Source of the DNA: Ruminococcoides sp052118065
Lineage (GTDB): Bacteria > Bacillota > Clostridia > Oscillospirales > Acutalibacteraceae
DNA length: 56,957 bases
Direction of reading: 5' to 3'
Assembly: GCA_052118065.1 (NCBI GenBank)
Contig: JBQKHY010000014.1
Coordinates: 1 to 56,957 of the forward strand
Below are positions 1 through 8,819 of this stretch, piece after piece. The translations under genes were made by a program, and so were the position numbers. The first letter of the stretch is position 1; every line of letters begins with the position of its first letter. Under the pieces are notes generated by a model that saw nothing but the letters and a program-made list of their open reading frames with translations, was not told where the DNA came from and did no database searches.

Positions 1-214
<214 letters not shown>

Positions 215-455
215 TTTGTATATTAGACCTTTCGGTTTAACATCTTATTAAATCGTCAAGCTCATTTCTGAATACTTGCGTGTTTGTGTTTTTTTAGTGT
301 TCACATTCACTATCCTTAAAACTTGAGTCATTTAACTCAAAGTCATTTTCGGGTTTCTTGTTCGTTGTTTAATTTTCAAGGTCCGTTGTTCCTTCTGAGT
401 TTCTTCCTTACTCTCGATTTCTCTTGAGCTTTTTTCCCTCAGCGGAACGAGTTTT
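215..455 (-). promoter_or_regulatory. rRNA operon leader with boxA-like antitermination element
   Basis: This is the transcribed leader between the rrn promoter and the 16S 5' end. On the minus strand it carries ACCTTGAAAATTAAACAA (about 366-383), similar to the CTTTGAAAACTGAACAA element that precedes 16S genes in many Firmicutes and is thought to act in pre-rRNA processing or antitermination. No ORF is convincing here. Confidence 0.6.
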
Positions 456-484
456 ATTATACGGCTATTTCTCAACTTTGTCAA
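456..484 (-). promoter_or_regulatory. rRNA operon promoter (consensus sigma-A)
   Basis: On the minus strand a perfect -35 TTGACA (484-479) and a perfect -10 TATAAT (461-456) are separated by 17 bp. Upstream lies an A/T-rich tract (485-530) with A- and T-runs, which could act as an UP element. A full-consensus promoter fits an rrn operon. Confidence 0.92.
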
Positions 485-713
485 CACTTTTTTTCAACTT
501 TTTTTTAATTTTTTTAAATTTCTTTTTACTATACTATATCTAAATGTTTATATTAAACATTATACAATATGTAGTTATGTTAAAATTCTAGCTTAATAAT
601 ATTATTTATAATTTCTTTCTATTTCCCACAAAATTATTTAAAATATTTTTTGAAATTTAATTTTTCCTTTGAAATTTATTTTTGCAATCAACAATAAATT
701 CTTATTTTTCTAT

Positions 714-750
714 TATAACAAAACAGCCGATGCTTTATTTTGCATCGGCT
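714..750 (-). terminator. intrinsic terminator of ackA
   Basis: AGCCGATGC (725-733) pairs perfectly with GCATCGGCT (742-750) across an 8-nt loop. Read on the minus strand, the hairpin is followed by GTTTTGTTATAAT. It lies about 190 bp past the ackA stop codon, with a repeat half-unit in between. Confidence 0.8.
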
Positions 751-832
751 ATTAATTATTAAAACCATTTATATAATGAATATAACTTAGTCTTTCACAT
801 AAAATATCATTAAGATATTATTGTTTAATTTA

Positions 833-912
833 TAACATTGTAAACAATTTTACAATGTTAATCACTCCTTCCGTCTTTGCTACGCAAGGTCACCTCCCTC
901 AGCGAGGGAGGC
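833..912. repeat. solo half-unit of the CTCCTTC/GAGGGAG palindromic repeat
   Basis: It begins with a perfect 12-bp inverted repeat (TAACATTGTAAA / TTTACAATGTTA, 833-860), followed by ATCACTCCTTCCGTC, a small hairpin (TTTGCtACGCAAg) and the CCTCCCTCAGCGAGGGAGG hairpin. The module order matches one half of the larger elements near 15.6, 27.0, 42.4 and 46.7 kb. It lies between the ackA stop codon and the ackA terminator. Confidence 0.8.
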
Positions 913-938
913 TATGAAAGTTTTAATTTTAAATTAAA

Positions 939-2147
939 TTACTTATCCATCTTTTCAACCAGAGCCTGAGTATCTCTTGCGATAACAAGTTCTTCGTTAG
1001 TTGGGATAACATATACAGGAATCTTACTGTCGTCAGTAGTTAGAAGTGCAGTACCGTCAGCAGTTTCATTTCTTTCATCGTCACACTTAATACCTAGTAC
1101 ATTTAGGTAATCTAGAACTGCTTTTCTTAGATGTGTCTGATGTTCACCAATACCTGCAGTAAAGCAAATACCGTCACAACCACCTAGGGCAATATAATAT
1201 GAACCGATTGTCTTTGCAATCTGATAATATAGCATCTGGTGAGCTAGGTGTGCTCTTTCGTTACCTGATTCTTCAGCTGCACAAACATCACGGTCATCTG
1301 ATGATACACCTGAAATACCAAGTAGACCTGACTTCTTATTTAGGATTGTATCCATTTCTTTTGCAGATAGACCTTCTTTTTCCATAATATATGTAACAAC
1401 AGAAGGATCAAGAGAACCTGAACGAGTACCCATCATAAAGCCATCTAGTGGAGTTAGACCCATTGATGTGTCGATAACCTTACCACCTTCAATAGCTGTG
1501 ATTGAAGAACCGTTACCGATATGACAAGTGATAAGCTTTGTATCCTTAATATCTTTGCCTAATAATTCAGCAAGCTTACCTGAAACATATCTATGAGATG
1601 TACCGTGGAAACCATATCTACGAATAGAATACTTTTCATAATATTCATAAGGTACTGCATACATATATGCTTTTTCAGGCATTGTAGCATGGAAAGATGT
1701 ATCAAATACAGTAACCATTGGAGTATCTTTACCAAATACACTTTGAGCAGCAGTGATACCCTGAACTGCACCCGGATTATGAAGTGGAGCTAATGGTGAA
1801 AGAAGTTTAATCTTTTCAATTGTAATAGGTGTAACAACTGTTGATTCGTGGAAAATTGCACCACCCTGAACGATTCTATGGCCAACTGCACCAACTTCTT
1901 TAACATCAGAAATGACACCTACTTCAGGGTCAGTAAGAAGTTCTTTAACCTGCATAAATGCCTCTGTGTGGTTATTCATTTCAACTTTTACAGTCTTTTC
2001 CTGACCTTTATAGTTCTTATAACCAACTAGGCTATCGCCAACACCGATTCTTTCGCAATTACCTTTACATAGAACTGATTCGTCTTTCATATCAAACAAC
2101 TGATACTTTAGAGAAGATGAACCAGCATTAATTACTAATACTTTCAT
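939..2147 (-). CDS. ackA: acetate kinase
   Basis: AckA catalyses acetyl phosphate + ADP to acetate + ATP, the last step of acetate fermentation, in the cytoplasm. The 402-aa length is typical. Family signatures are clear: N-terminal INAGSSSLKY (6-15), catalytic R91, FDTSFH (148-153) with catalytic Asp148, YGFHGTSH (178-185), HIGNGSS (209-215) and GIGEH near 330. An AGGAGG site (2158-2153) precedes the ATG. The usual partner phosphotransacetylase (pta) is not in the window. The gene is divergent from tmcAL and the two promoters overlap. Its transcript would end at the 714-750 terminator after crossing a repeat half-unit. Confidence 0.98.
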   Translation of the reverse strand: MKVLVINAGSSSLKYQLFDMKDESVLCKGNCERIGVGDSLVGYKNYKGQEKTVKVEMNNHTEAFMQVKELLTDPEVGVISDVKEVGAVGHRIVQGGAIFHESTVVTPITIEKIKLLSPLAPLHNPGAVQGITAAQSVFGKDTPMVTVFDTSFHATMPEKAYMYAVPYEYYEKYSIRRYGFHGTSHRYVSGKLAELLGKDIKDTKLITCHIGNGSSITAIEGGKVIDTSMGLTPLDGFMMGTRSGSLDPSVVTYIMEKEGLSAKEMDTILNKKSGLLGISGVSSDDRDVCAAEESGNERAHLAHQMLYYQIAKTIGSYYIALGGCDGICFTAGIGEHQTHLRKAVLDYLNVLGIKCDDERNETADGTALLTTDDSKIPVYVIPTNEELVIARDTQALVEKMDK

Positions 2148-2176
2148 TATATCCTCCTGTTGAATGATTCACTCAT

Positions 2177-2206
2177 TTGTTATATAATAATTAACGATAT
2201 TATTAT
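2177..2206 (+). promoter_or_regulatory. tmcAL promoter
   Basis: On the plus strand, -35 TTGTTA (2177-2182) and -10 TATTAT (2201-2206) are 18 bp apart, about 30 bp before the ribosome binding site AGGAG at 2237. It overlaps the ackA promoter nearly end to end, and the region is close to a palindrome. Confidence 0.5.
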
Positions 2207-2213
2207 AAGTCAA
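2184..2213 (-). promoter_or_regulatory. ackA promoter
   Basis: On the minus strand, -35 TTGACT (2213-2208) and -10 TATTAT (2189-2184) are 18 bp apart. It covers almost the same DNA as the tmcAL promoter on the other strand. The predicted transcription start is near 2177, just upstream of the AGGAGG site. Confidence 0.6.
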
Positions 2214-2247
2214 AAATTGTAGTATTTCAAGTATTTAGGAGATTTTT

Positions 2248-3390
2248 ATGATATACGGTTTGGTATCGGAATTCAATCCTTTTCACAACGGTCACAAGTG
2301 GCTAATTGACAAGGTTAAAACTGAAAATGACACAGTTGTCACTGTAATGAGCAGTAGCTTTGTGCAGAGAGGTGACATATCTATTATTAGCAAGATGGAT
2401 AGGACTTTTGCATCACTAAAAAACGGTGTTGACCTTGTATTGGAATTACCTTCTGTTTACTCATTATCAAGTGCAGAGGACTTTGGAAAAAGCTCTATTG
2501 AAATTTTGAAAGCTACCAACATAATTGACAAAGTTGTTTTTGGCAGTGAATGTGGTGATATTGATTTACTTAAAAAAGGAATTTCTGCTCTTAAAGATGA
2601 AAATGTACAGTCTCTTATAAAAGAAAATATGGATAAGGGTGTTACTTATCCTAAGGCTATTCATAATTCTATATCAGAATTATATTCTGATGATATTGCA
2701 AATCTATTTGATGGTGCTAACAATATTTTGGGTATGGAATACTTAAAGTCACTTGAAAATAGCAACATTACTGCAATTACCTTTTCCAGAAAAGGTGCCG
2801 GTCATAATGATGAATTTTCAAGTGGTGACTTTGCAAGTGGTAGTTTTATTAGAGAAAATTATTCTAACAGAGAATTATACACACCTGAATATCCTATTAC
2901 AGATACTGCAAAAATTGAAAATATTGAGAAAATTATTCTTTACAAACTTTCATCTATGACAGAAAATGAACTAAGAAATATTCCTGATGTTCATGAGGGC
3001 TTTGAAAATAGAATTATAAAAGCTGTTCAAAATACTAACAATTTTAATGAATTATGTGAAAAACTAAAAACTAAAAGATACACAATGTCAAGGATTAGGA
3101 GAATAATTTGTAGAGCAATTCTTGGTATTGATAATTCTGTTAAAGAAATTAGTGTACCGTACATTAGGGTGCTTGGTTTCACAGAAAAAGGCAGTAAACT
3201 ACTGAAAGAAATTAAGGGAAATGGGACTTTGCCATTGATAACTAATGTGAAAAACGGTTACGACAATCTTGACAATAACGGTAAGAAAATTCTTGAAATT
3301 GAGAACCTTGCAACTAAGTTGTGGTCACTGGCAAGTTGCAACAACACAATACTAAACAATGAATTTACTCAACAGATTATTAAAGGATAA
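2248..3390 (+). CDS. tmcAL: tRNA(Met) cytidine acetate ligase (YlbM family)
   Basis: TmcAL-family enzymes activate acetate with ATP and transfer the acetyl group to N4 of the wobble cytidine (C34) of elongator tRNA-Met. The N-terminus has the nucleotidyltransferase HxGH-type motif FNPFHNGH (9-16), followed by VMSSSFVQRG, characteristic of YlbM. The C-terminal half is the helical tRNA-binding part. The 380-aa length is normal for the family. AGGAG (2237-2241) supports the ATG. The neighbour on the other strand is acetate kinase, so the two divergent genes share acetate and ATP as metabolites. The gene converges on feoB through a shared terminator. Confidence 0.9.
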   Translation: MIYGLVSEFNPFHNGHKWLIDKVKTENDTVVTVMSSSFVQRGDISIISKMDRTFASLKNGVDLVLELPSVYSLSSAEDFGKSSIEILKATNIIDKVVFGSECGDIDLLKKGISALKDENVQSLIKENMDKGVTYPKAIHNSISELYSDDIANLFDGANNILGMEYLKSLENSNITAITFSRKGAGHNDEFSSGDFASGSFIRENYSNRELYTPEYPITDTAKIENIEKIILYKLSSMTENELRNIPDVHEGFENRIIKAVQNTNNFNELCEKLKTKRYTMSRIRRIICRAILGIDNSVKEISVPYIRVLGFTEKGSKLLKEIKGNGTLPLITNVKNGYDNLDNNGKKILEIENLATKLWSLASCNNTILNNEFTQQIIKG

Positions 3391-3410
3391 GTTAATATAT
3401 AGAACAAAAA

Positions 3411-3436
3411 CCTTCTAAATTTTAGAAGGTTTTTTC
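3411..3436. terminator. bidirectional terminator between tmcAL and feoB
   Basis: CCTTCTAAA (3411-3419) and TTTAGAAGG (3421-3429) form a short-loop hairpin followed by TTTTTT on the plus strand and GTTTTTGTTC on the minus strand. The feoB stop codon TAG (3417-3415) lies inside the stem, so the hairpin serves two convergent genes and includes the end of one coding sequence. Confidence 0.85.
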
Positions 3437-5514
3437 TTTATAAGAATATTAATTATAATTCCTACAAGGAATATTGATATAATTGTAAAAATATTTAAAG
3501 CAACTTCACCTAGGAAGAATCCTACTAGTTGGTAAATAATTAATGATATTATATATGCAAAAATATTTTGATATAACAATGCGAAAATAAATAGCTTTTT
3601 GTTTACAAGTTCTTTTTTCATTGCAATTATTGATGCTATGCATGGTGAATTTAGCAAATTAAAAACTAAAAAACTGATTGCTGAGGAATATGTTGACAAT
3701 ATTGATTTTATTGTTTCATTGGAATTTAGAAATACATTTAGAGATGAAACTATATTTTCTTTTGCGAAAATTCCTGAAAAAGTTGCACCTATACATTGCC
3801 AACTATTAAAGCCTAAAGGATAAAAGAAATTAGAAATTGATGCTGAAAAATAGCACATTAGTGAGTTATTTTGATTTGCACCATTTAAATAATTGAATTT
3901 TCCGTTTGTAAAACCAAAATTAGAAAGTAGCCAAATTATAATACAAGCCACAACTAAGACAGTCCCTGCCTTAATTAAAAAGGCTTTTATTCTGTGGAAA
4001 AGATGTGTAAATATTGTACTTAATGAAGGCAAATGGTAGTTGGGAATTTCCATTAAGAAAGGTGTGTCCGTTGTGGTTATAATGTTCAGATTACTAAGAA
4101 TTAATGAAGAAATCAGTACAAAAATAATTGAAGAAAAATAAACTATTGGTGCTACAAGGAAGTTATTTGAGAAAATTGCACTACTCATAAGTGCTATAAT
4201 TTGCAACTTTGCACTACAGGGTACATTTGTTGTTGTTATGACTGTAATAATTTTTTGCTTTTTATTTTCAATAGTTTTGGTTGACATTATAGCCGGTACA
4301 CCACAACCTGAACTAATAAGAAAAGGAATTATGCTTTTTCCTGAAAGACCAAATTTTCTGAAAATTTTGTCCATTATAAAAGCTATGCGTGACATATAAC
4401 CTATATCTTCTAATATTCCTAAAAAGAAAAATAGAGCAATAAGTTCAGGTACAAAAGCAATTACACTACCTACTCCATCAATTATACCGTCACAAATCAG
4501 TGAAATTAAAACACTTGAACAATTAATATCAGTGAGAAAAGTTTTGATACTGTTACTTAAAAAAACATCAAAAATTACTGATGTAATAAAGTCAGAAGTG
4601 AAATTTCCCACTAAACTAACGGATATGTAATAAATAAGAAAAATTATTAAAATAAAAATCGGGATTGCAGTATATTTCCCTAGAAGAATATTATCTACTT
4701 TATTTGAACTATCGCAAGACTTGCTGCAGACTGAGTAGCAATCGCTGAGAAGAACTTCTACAAATTTATATCTTTCATTTATTATTAATGCTACCGACTC
4801 ATCATTATATAATTCTTCACAAGAATTAATCTTCCTATTTATTATATTTAGGGTTTCTAAATTTAGATTTAATGAATTTAAAATATATTTATCTTTTTCA
4901 AAAACTTTTACTGATAAGTATCTTAATTTTTCCTTATTGGAATTATTATTGAGTTTGCTTTCGATAACTTGCAATGTATTTTCTATAATAGAATTATACT
5001 TCATACACTTTGGCGGTGTGTTTTTATTATTTGCTACCTTAACAGTTGTGCTTATTAAATTATCAATACCTAAATTTTTAAGTGCAGAGATTTCTACAAC
5101 TTGAACACCTAGTATTTTTGACAGCTTTTCTATATTAATTTTCACTCCATTTTTACGGACAACATCCATCATATTTATTGCAACAACTATTGGTACACCT
5201 ATTTCCATAAGTTGAAGTGTTAAGTATAGATTTCTTTCTAACTTTGTTCCGTCAACAATGTTGATAATTACATTTGGGCTTTCATTTACAAGATAATTTC
5301 TTGCAACAACTTCTTCCGGTGAATATGGGGATAGTGAGTAAATACCCGGTAGGTCGGTTATAGTTATATTATTGTGATTTTTTAAAGTACCCTCTTTTCT
5401 CTCTACTGTCACACCTGACCAATTACCAACATACTGATTACTACCGGTTAATAGATTGAACAAAGTTGTTTTGCCACAATTAGGATTACCGGCAAGTCCA
5501 ATTTTTATATTCAT
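3415..5514 (-). CDS. feoB: ferrous iron transport protein B
   Basis: FeoB is the membrane GTPase for Fe(II) uptake. The N-terminal G domain has G1 GNPNCGKT (9-16), the G3 motif DLPG (54-57) and the G4 motif NMMD (114-117), then a helical insert. From about residue 280 there are many membrane segments with the FeoB core GLSGKSIIPFLISSGCG and a second motif NVPCSAK. Length is about 699 aa. I place the start at the internal ATG (MNIKIGLAG), because AGGTGA lies just upstream of it, whereas the upstream in-frame ATG at 5538 has no ribosome binding site. No feoA is adjacent. It follows the transcarboxylase cluster but is separated from it by a terminator. Confidence 0.95.
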   Translation of the reverse strand: MNIKIGLAGNPNCGKTTLFNLLTGSNQYVGNWSGVTVERKEGTLKNHNNITITDLPGIYSLSPYSPEEVVARNYLVNESPNVIINIVDGTKLERNLYLTLQLMEIGVPIVVAINMMDVVRKNGVKINIEKLSKILGVQVVEISALKNLGIDNLISTTVKVANNKNTPPKCMKYNSIIENTLQVIESKLNNNSNKEKLRYLSVKVFEKDKYILNSLNLNLETLNIINRKINSCEELYNDESVALIINERYKFVEVLLSDCYSVCSKSCDSSNKVDNILLGKYTAIPIFILIIFLIYYISVSLVGNFTSDFITSVIFDVFLSNSIKTFLTDINCSSVLISLICDGIIDGVGSVIAFVPELIALFFFLGILEDIGYMSRIAFIMDKIFRKFGLSGKSIIPFLISSGCGVPAIMSTKTIENKKQKIITVITTTNVPCSAKLQIIALMSSAIFSNNFLVAPIVYFSSIIFVLISSLILSNLNIITTTDTPFLMEIPNYHLPSLSTIFTHLFHRIKAFLIKAGTVLVVACIIIWLLSNFGFTNGKFNYLNGANQNNSLMCYFSASISNFFYPLGFNSWQCIGATFSGIFAKENIVSSLNVFLNSNETIKSILSTYSSAISFLVFNLLNSPCIASIIAMKKELVNKKLFIFALLYQNIFAYIISLIIYQLVGFFLGEVALNIFTIISIFLVGIIINILIKKKPSKI

Positions 5515-5572
5515 CTTGTCACCTAAACTTTCTACCATACAGTTTATTCTATAATTCAGAAAATATTACAAG

Positions 5573-5606
5573 GCAACAAAAAACACCACCCAAAAAATGG
5601 GTGGTG
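5573..5606 (-). terminator. terminator of the transcarboxylase cluster
   Basis: CACCACCC (5584-5591) and GGGTGGTG (5599-5606) form a G/C-rich hairpin. On the minus strand it is followed by TTTTTTGTTG. It sits 20 bp after the stop codon at 5626 and separates this cluster from feoB. Confidence 0.9.
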
Positions 5607-5625
5607 TGATTAATTTAGTTTACAA

Positions 5626-7023
5626 TCAAACCGGATGAATCATATTTTCTTTGTCAGCATTGTTGTTAAGACCGATTTTCTTATTTCTACGCTTTTCAAA
5701 GAAGTCCTTAGCTACCTTAGGGAACATAGCATAAGAAAGTACATCTTCTTCCTTTTCTGCGAAAGGAGCAGCTTCTTTCTTTAGTTCTTCTAGTTCAGGC
5801 TTTAGTAGGTCAGCAGGACGACAGTCGATTGGCTGCATATCGCCAATTATCTTTGTTCTGAATTCAGGGTCAATTGGTAGTGGAGTTGTACCATACTTAC
5901 CGGCAACAAGATCCTTAAATTCATTTGTAACCATCTTATATCTTTCACCTGTGATAACATTGAATACTGCCTGAGTACCAACAATCTGTGATGATGGTGT
6001 AACTAGTGGTGGGTAACCGGCATCCTTACGAACATTAGGAACTTCCTTCATAACATCAAGAAGCTTATCTTCCTTACCAGCCTGTTTTAGCTGAGATAGT
6101 AGGTTAGATAGCATACCACCGGGAACCTGATATAGTAGAGCTGATGCATCAGTAGCAAGCATCTTAGGGTCAATTAGACCACTATCTAGATACTTCTGTC
6201 TTAGTCCCATAAAGTATTCACGAATATTAGCAAGTGCTGCTAGGTCAAGACCTGTATCATATTCTGTACCCTGGAATGCTGCAACGATTGATTCTGTTGG
6301 TGAATGAGATGTACCGTCAGCTAGAGGTGACATAGCAGTATCAACAATGTCACAACCATTTTCTACAGCCTTCATAATACACATAGATGATAGACCTGCA
6401 GTAGCATGTGTGTGTAGCTGAATTGGAATATTAACTGCCTTCTTAAGGTCCTTAATTAGGCTTTCGCACTTATAAGGTGTAAGTAGAGCAGCCATATCCT
6501 TGATACAGATAGAGTCTGCACCGATAGCTTCAATCTTCTTAGCATAGTCAACATAGTACTTGTTATCAAATACAGGACCTGTTGTGTAACTCATAGCGAT
6601 CTGTGCATGAGCACCTTCTTTTTTAGCAGCCTTAACAGCTGTTTCAAGGTTCTTAATATCGTTAAGAGCATCAAAAATTCTGATAATATCAATACCGTTA
6701 GCTACTGACTTCTGAACAAAATATTCAAGAACATCATCAGCATAATGACGGTAACCAAGCATATTCTGACCACGGAATAACATCTGTAGCTTTGTGTTAG
6801 GACATTCCTTACGAAGTGTACGAAGTCTTTCCCATGGGTCTTCATCTAGAAATCTTAGGCAAGCATCAAATGTTGCACCACCCCAACATTCCAGTGAATA
6901 AAATCCGATTTTATCTAGTTCCGGGAGAATTGGTAGCATATCAGAAAGTGGCATTCTTGTAGCAAGAAGTGACTGATGTGCATCTCTAAGAACTGTTTCT
7001 GTAATTTTTAGTTTCTTAGCCAT
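5626..7023 (-). CDS. oxaloacetate decarboxylase alpha / transcarboxylase 5S-type subunit without biotin domain
   Basis: This 465-aa protein has the pyruvate carboxylase/oxaloacetate decarboxylase carboxyltransferase fold that exchanges CO2 between oxaloacetate/pyruvate and carboxybiotin. Visible active-site elements are RDAHQS (13-18), MLFRGQN (81-87), the carbamylated-lysine motif IKDMAALL (Lys175) and the metal ligands in LHTHATAG (His204, His206). The PYC_OADA helical region follows to about residue 440. Full OadA proteins are about 590 aa and end in a biotin domain, which here is a separate gene immediately upstream. With no biotin carboxylase and no OadB pump gene adjacent, a 5S-like role in a soluble transcarboxylase is an inference; pumps elsewhere in the genome cannot be excluded. 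Confidence 0.88.
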   Translation of the reverse strand: MAKKLKITETVLRDAHQSLLATRMPLSDMLPILPELDKIGFYSLECWGGATFDACLRFLDEDPWERLRTLRKECPNTKLQMLFRGQNMLGYRHYADDVLEYFVQKSVANGIDIIRIFDALNDIKNLETAVKAAKKEGAHAQIAMSYTTGPVFDNKYYVDYAKKIEAIGADSICIKDMAALLTPYKCESLIKDLKKAVNIPIQLHTHATAGLSSMCIMKAVENGCDIVDTAMSPLADGTSHSPTESIVAAFQGTEYDTGLDLAALANIREYFMGLRQKYLDSGLIDPKMLATDASALLYQVPGGMLSNLLSQLKQAGKEDKLLDVMKEVPNVRKDAGYPPLVTPSSQIVGTQAVFNVITGERYKMVTNEFKDLVAGKYGTTPLPIDPEFRTKIIGDMQPIDCRPADLLKPELEELKKEAAPFAEKEEDVLSYAMFPKVAKDFFEKRRNKKIGLNNNADKENMIHPV

Positions 7024-7043
7024 TTTAATCTTCCTTCCAGTTA

Positions 7044-7409
7044 TTAGCCGATTGTTACAAGTACTGTACCTGAGTCAACAGAGTCACCCTTGTTAACACA
7101 AATAGAAGTAACTGTACCTGAGCAAGGAGCATTGATTTCGTTTTCCATCTTCATAGCTTCCAAAATTACAACTGGATCGCCTTCGTTAACTGTTGCACCG
7201 TTAGCAACCTTAATATCAAGAACTGTACCAGGCATAGGTGATTCAACCTTTGTACCTGCACCTGCTGATGGAGCCGGAGCAGCTGCCGGTGCTGGAGCCG
7301 GTGCTGCAGCTGGAGCTGGAGCAGAAGCTACCGGTGCTGAAGAAGCACCTGTTTCTTCAACCTGTACATCATATGTTGTGCCATTAACTGTAATCTTTAA
7401 ATTTTTCAT
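7044..7409 (-). CDS. biotin carrier protein (transcarboxylase 1.3S / GcdC-like)
   Basis: This 121-aa carrier moves carboxybiotin between the two carboxyltransferase subunits encoded on either side. Residues 1-20 form a small N-terminal segment, 21-52 an Ala/Pro-rich flexible linker, and 53-121 the biotinyl domain with EAMKMEN; Lys87 is the expected biotinylation site. The linker makes this the most G/C-rich stretch nearby, which explains a spurious long open frame on the opposite strand. AGGGGA precedes the ATG. Spacing to both neighbours is 20-27 bp, which suggests one transcript. It closely resembles the 1.3S subunit of propionibacterial transcarboxylase in layout. Confidence 0.93.
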   Translation of the reverse strand: MKNLKITVNGTTYDVQVEETGASSAPVASAPAPAAAPAPAPAAAPAPSAGAGTKVESPMPGTVLDIKVANGATVNEGDPVVILEAMKMENEINAPCSGTVTSICVNKGDSVDSGTVLVTIG

Positions 7410-7436
7410 CTTAAATTCCCCTTTGATTGTAATATA

Positions 7437-8732
7437 TTAACCGATTGTTGAATGTTTCTTTGGTAGAGTAGAAACTCTCTTACTCATTAGCATTGTTACT
7501 GACTGACCAAGAACAGTTCTTAGTTCTGCTTCTGTAACGATATTTTCGATAACACCGTCTTCAGCAGCCTTAAATGCTGATAGGTTAGCCTGAGCAAATT
7601 CTTCAGCTACCTTTGGCTGATCCTTAACAGGAACTTCCATTTTTTCAGGAGCTAGTAGGAATGTTGCTGCCATTTCGTTAAGTGGAGAAACAACTGCTTC
7701 AGGTAGAGCAAATGTTAAATCTGTCATTGCGCCTGAACCTGCCATTGCTACATATACAGGACCTACTGCCTTACCTGTAATAACTGTAATCTTTGTTGTT
7801 GTAGCTTCTGCATAAGCATTTGTAACAGAAGTAGCAGCACCAAGACAATCAAAGCCTTCACTATTTAGGAATGTGATAACAGGAATTGAGAAAGCATCAC
7901 AGAAAGAAACAAGCTTTGTAATCTTCTTGCCGTCAGGCTTCTGAATCTTGCCACCCTTAGTCTGTACAACACCAACAACTTCGCCCTGTAGTCTTGCAAA
8001 ACCAACCTTAGCAGTTTCGCCAATGTGGTCATATAGCTTAACATCAGAACCTGCATCAAGTGTCTTGCATACAATGCACTTGCCTTCAGGATCAGGACCG
8101 AATTCTTCTGCACATGGAGCAGTTGAAAGGTTGTTAGATGGCATATAAAGGATAAGATCCTTAGCTTTAGAAATAGCGTCTTCTTTATCATCAGCGATAA
8201 TTGCAACTGAACAGTTACAACCTTCATCATCGGCAGTCTGAACAGAAATCTTAGCATCCTTAGCCTTGATAACAAAGTCAGCAGAAGAAGCTGTAATAGC
8301 AGAAGTACCTAGACAATCTGATAGTACTACAGAAATCTGTGGTACAACACCTGAAAGTGTACTTGCTGCATGAAGAACTGTACCGTAAGCGTTTAGAAGT
8401 TCATTACCTTCCTTTAGCTTACCACCTAGACTGTCATAGATACCTACAACAGGAGCACCGTTCTTTAGTGCAAGGTCATATACCTTCTTTAGTTTTGCAG
8501 CCTGTGCCTTACTCATAGCACCGTTTGCAACATCAATATTCTGACAAAAAGCATAGCAAGGTAGTCCGTTTACAGAACCATAACCGGCAACAGCTTCTGC
8601 ATAGTTGTCACCTGACTTTGCATATGTGTCAATTTCAATAAAGCTACCCTCATCAAAAAATTCTGTAATTACCTTATAAGCAGAAGTTTTTGAGATTTCA
8701 GCCTTAGCCTGAGTAATTTTTTCTGTACTCAT
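7437..8732 (-). CDS. divergent acyl-CoA carboxyltransferase subunit (MmdA/12S-like)
   Basis: The 431-aa product has the tandem crotonase-like halves of acyl-CoA carboxyltransferases. The N half shows YGSVNG, then GAPVVGIYDSLGG (92-104) and SGVVPQIS (127-134). The C half shows VGFARLQGEVVGVV (243-256), FCDAFSIPVITF (277-288) and AYAEATTTKITVI (306-318). It is shorter than the usual 500-520 aa. The glycine-rich oxyanion motif after VVPQIS (typically GPCAGGA) reads SDCLGTSA, and the segment between PGF and AYAEA is about nine residues shorter and lacks the GIIRHGA motif. The acyl-CoA substrate (acetyl-, propionyl- or other) cannot be read from the sequence. An AGGAA site supports the ATG. It is the first gene of the cluster. 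Confidence 0.85.
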   Translation of the reverse strand: MSTEKITQAKAEISKTSAYKVITEFFDEGSFIEIDTYAKSGDNYAEAVAGYGSVNGLPCYAFCQNIDVANGAMSKAQAAKLKKVYDLALKNGAPVVGIYDSLGGKLKEGNELLNAYGTVLHAASTLSGVVPQISVVLSDCLGTSAITASSADFVIKAKDAKISVQTADDEGCNCSVAIIADDKEDAISKAKDLILYMPSNNLSTAPCAEEFGPDPEGKCIVCKTLDAGSDVKLYDHIGETAKVGFARLQGEVVGVVQTKGGKIQKPDGKKITKLVSFCDAFSIPVITFLNSEGFDCLGAATSVTNAYAEATTTKITVITGKAVGPVYVAMAGSGAMTDLTFALPEAVVSPLNEMAATFLLAPEKMEVPVKDQPKVAEEFAQANLSAFKAAEDGVIENIVTEAELRTVLGQSVTMLMSKRVSTLPKKHSTIG

Positions 8733-8790
8733 CTCTATTCCTCACTTTCGTGTATTTATACTGTGTCTATATTAAAATACTACATAAATC

Positions 8791-8819
8791 ATTATATCCC
8801 AAAATATATTTTTTTACAA
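8791..8819 (-). promoter_or_regulatory. promoter of the transcarboxylase cluster
   Basis: On the minus strand, -35 TTGTAA (8819-8814) and -10 TATAAT (8796-8791) have a 17-bp spacer, about 60 bp before the first gene and directly after the upstream terminator. Confidence 0.65.

Noticed and set aside
3599..3823. 74-aa plus-strand open frame inside feoB
   Set aside because: Antisense to the FeoB membrane core; hydrophobic character is a consequence of the complementary codons.
7090..7440. Open frame on the plus strand rich in Ala/Gly (116 aa)
   Set aside because: It is antisense to the Ala/Pro-rich linker of the biotin carrier gene; its composition is the mirror of that linker and it has no ribosome binding site.
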